From Akkermansiaceae bacterium UBA7890 (GTDB lineage Bacteria > Verrucomicrobiota > Verrucomicrobiia > Verrucomicrobiales > Akkermansiaceae): a DNA stretch of 6,221 bases. Location: contig DLRK01000202.1 of assembly GCA_002501065.1 (NCBI GenBank), positions 1 to 6,221 of the forward strand. The letters are read 5' to 3'. Numbering within the stretch: the stretch's first letter is position 1; each line of letters begins with the position of its first letter. Under the pieces are notes generated by a model. It worked only from the letters and a program-made list of their open reading frames with translations. It did no database searches and was not told the origin of the DNA. Positions 5,146-6,221 of this stretch are shown piece by piece. Made by a program: the position numbers and the translations under genes.

Positions 5146-6024
5146 ATGCCTGTCACCAAAGCCGTCATTCCAGCCGCCGGATTCGGCACCCGCTTCCTGC
5201 CCGCCACCAAGTCGCAGCCCAAGGAAATGCTGCCCATTGTGGACACCCCCACCATCCAGTACGTGGTGGAGGAATGCGTGCACAGTGGCATCACCGACAT
5301 CCTCATGATCATCGGCCGCGGCAAACGCGCCATCGAGGAACACTTCTACCCCACCAACGAGCTGGAGCTGGCGCTCGAAGAACAGGGCAGGACGGAGCTG
5401 CTCGAGCAGATCCGCCGCATCTCGGACATGGCCTCCATCCACTTTGTCTGGCAGAAGGAGCTCAACGGACTCGGCGATGCCGTCTCCTACGGGCGCACCT
5501 TCGTGGGCCACGAACCCTTCGCCCTCCTCCTCGGCGATACCATTCTCAGCAGCAATGACCCGGACCGACCCATCCTGCGGCAGATGATCGACATCTACGA
5601 GGACCGGCAGGAATCCGTCATCGCCCTCGACGAAGTGGCGCGCGAAAAGGTCCCCCTTTACGGTATCGCGGGGGGAGAGGACCGCGGTGACGGCATCATT
5701 GAGCTCGACCAGCTCATCGAGAAGCCTTCCGTGGAAGAGGCTCCCTCCAACCTGGCCATTGCCGGCCGTTACGTGTTGCGTCCCGAGATCTTCAACTACC
5801 TCGCCGAGACCGGACCGGGCAAGAATGACGAGATCCAGCTGACCGACGCCATGATCCTCATGCTGCAGGAACGCGGACTCTACGGCCTCCGTTTTGACGG
5901 CAAGCGCTACGACATCGGAAACAAGCTCGACTTCATCAAGACCAACGTCGAGTTCGGCCTCCGGCGTGAGGATATCGGCCCGGAACTGGCCGACTACCTG
6001 AAGCAGATCGTGACCGAACTCTGA
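5146..6024 (+). CDS. galU: GalU-type UTP-sugar-1-phosphate uridylyltransferase
   Basis: A 292-residue nucleotidyltransferase, typical in length for bacterial GalU, which makes UDP-glucose and pyrophosphate from UTP and glucose 1-phosphate in the cytoplasm. The N-terminal Rossmann-like part has the nucleotide-binding signature AAGFGTRFLPATKSQPKEML (10-29), including the conserved Lys26. Other family segments are LLLGDTIL (127-134) with metal-binding Asp131, IEKP (191-194), GRYVL (207-211), DEIQLTDA (228-235) and KRYDIGNKLDFIKT (253-266). The ATG at 5146 is chosen because the family begins right before the VIPAAG strand; a GTG at 5113 would add 11 residues, Pro-rich and unlikely. There is no clear Shine-Dalgarno. 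It follows the glucuronokinase-like gene by 116 bp on the same strand, so it may use glucuronate 1-phosphate, with or instead of glucose 1-phosphate. A conventional UDP-glucose role is the safe default. Confidence 0.9.
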   Translation: MPVTKAVIPAAGFGTRFLPATKSQPKEMLPIVDTPTIQYVVEECVHSGITDILMIIGRGKRAIEEHFYPTNELELALEEQGRTELLEQIRRISDMASIHFVWQKELNGLGDAVSYGRTFVGHEPFALLLGDTILSSNDPDRPILRQMIDIYEDRQESVIALDEVAREKVPLYGIAGGEDRGDGIIELDQLIEKPSVEEAPSNLAIAGRYVLRPEIFNYLAETGPGKNDEIQLTDAMILMLQERGLYGLRFDGKRYDIGNKLDFIKTNVEFGLRREDIGPELADYLKQIVTEL

Positions 6025-6068
6025 AACAACGGGCGCGATTGCAATGCCGTTTCATGCTCTTCCGCACA

Positions 6069-6117
6069 TGCCCCCGCAGGGTTCCTGCAGAGCCTCCTCC
6101 CTGCGTTCAGTTCCTCC
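6069..6117. repeat. Intergenic repeat unit, copy 2
   Basis: This is the second copy of the unit at 5046-5068: tgcccccgcaggg at 6069-6081 and tcagttcctcc at 6107-6117, separated by a 25-bp insertion that carries the right arm of the hairpin at 6075-6105. Confidence 0.35.
6075..6105 (+). terminator. Hairpin after the galU-type gene
   Basis: CGCAGGG (6075-6081) pairs perfectly with CCCTGCG (6099-6105) over a 17-base loop, about 50 bp past the stop. A smaller alternative stem is GCAGG (6076-6080) with CCTGC (6084-6088). The following ttcagttcctccctttac is pyrimidine-rich but not a T-run. A plausible weak terminator. Confidence 0.4.
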
Positions 6118-6156
6118 CTTTACCCTGCCTTAGGTGGTGATACGCTCTTCCATCAA

Positions 6157-6221
6157 ATGATGAGAACCATCATCGTTCCAATCCTGGGAGCGAGTCTCCT
6201 GACGGAAGCCACTCCGGCCAC
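6157..6221 (+). CDS. Start of a probable exported protein (partial)
   Basis: An open frame starts with two adjacent ATG codons (6157 and 6160) and runs off the right edge after 21 codons. The peptide begins with Met-Met-Arg, then a hydrophobic stretch (TIIVPILGASLL) and a small-residue region (EATPA), the look of a Sec signal peptide that may be cleaved near the window edge. There is no Shine-Dalgarno at a useful distance; AGGTGG (6132-6137) ends 19 bases before the first ATG, too far away. The gene lies 132 bp after the galU-type gene on the same strand. With so little sequence, the product cannot be named and the reading frame itself is not certain. Confidence 0.4.
   Translation, partial: MMRTIIVPILGASLLTEATPA

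Noticed and set aside
1..6221. CRISPR array, tRNA, rRNA, insertion sequence or phage genes
   Set aside because: No regular spaced repeats, tRNA cloverleaf, rRNA sequence, transposase or terminal inverted repeats were seen on either strand.

Overview
The window is GC-rich bacterial DNA, densely coded, with six intact genes and the start of a seventh. The host is probably Gram-negative: it has a lipobox lipoprotein and starts that mostly lack a Shine-Dalgarno sequence. A BlaI/M56 regulatory pair, a BtpA-family protein outside any photosynthetic context, a plant-type glucuronokinase homologue and a lipoprotein type I associate with Verrucomicrobiota together suggest the PVC group, perhaps Opitutae. 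This is inference from gene content; there is no rRNA or marker gene here.

Layout. (1) 104-610: a GNAT N-acetyltransferase on the + strand, with a short degenerate repeat over its 3' end. (2) 654-1538: an uncharacterised lipoprotein on the - strand, convergent with the GNAT gene. (3) 1539-1640: an AT-rich divergent regulatory region holding two nested inverted repeats. (4) 1641-3054: a two-gene + strand unit, a BlaI/MecI-type winged-helix repressor followed by a BlaR1-like M56 metalloprotease without a penicillin-binding sensor domain. (5) 3134-3925: a BtpA/SgcQ-family TIM-barrel protein on the - strand. (6) 4022-5029: a GHMP kinase, divergent from it and closely resembling plant glucuronokinase. 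(7) 5146-6024: a GalU-type nucleotidyltransferase. (8) 6157-6221: the start of a probable exported protein that runs off the right edge.

How the genes work together. The repressor and membrane protease should form a proteolytic signalling switch: the protease senses something at the envelope and relieves BlaI-type repression. The same 22-bp motif (18/22 matches) lies in opposite orientations in front of the repressor gene and in front of the lipoprotein gene, so the lipoprotein is the best local candidate for a regulated target. In the second half, the kinase would make glucuronic acid 1-phosphate (or a related sugar 1-phosphate) and the GalU-type enzyme would activate it to a UDP-sugar. That would be a bacterial version of the plant glucuronate-salvage route to UDP-glucuronate. 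The divergent BtpA-family gene may belong to the same sugar context, as its relative SgcQ does in E. coli. Substrates are inferred from homology and gene order, not shown by the sequence.
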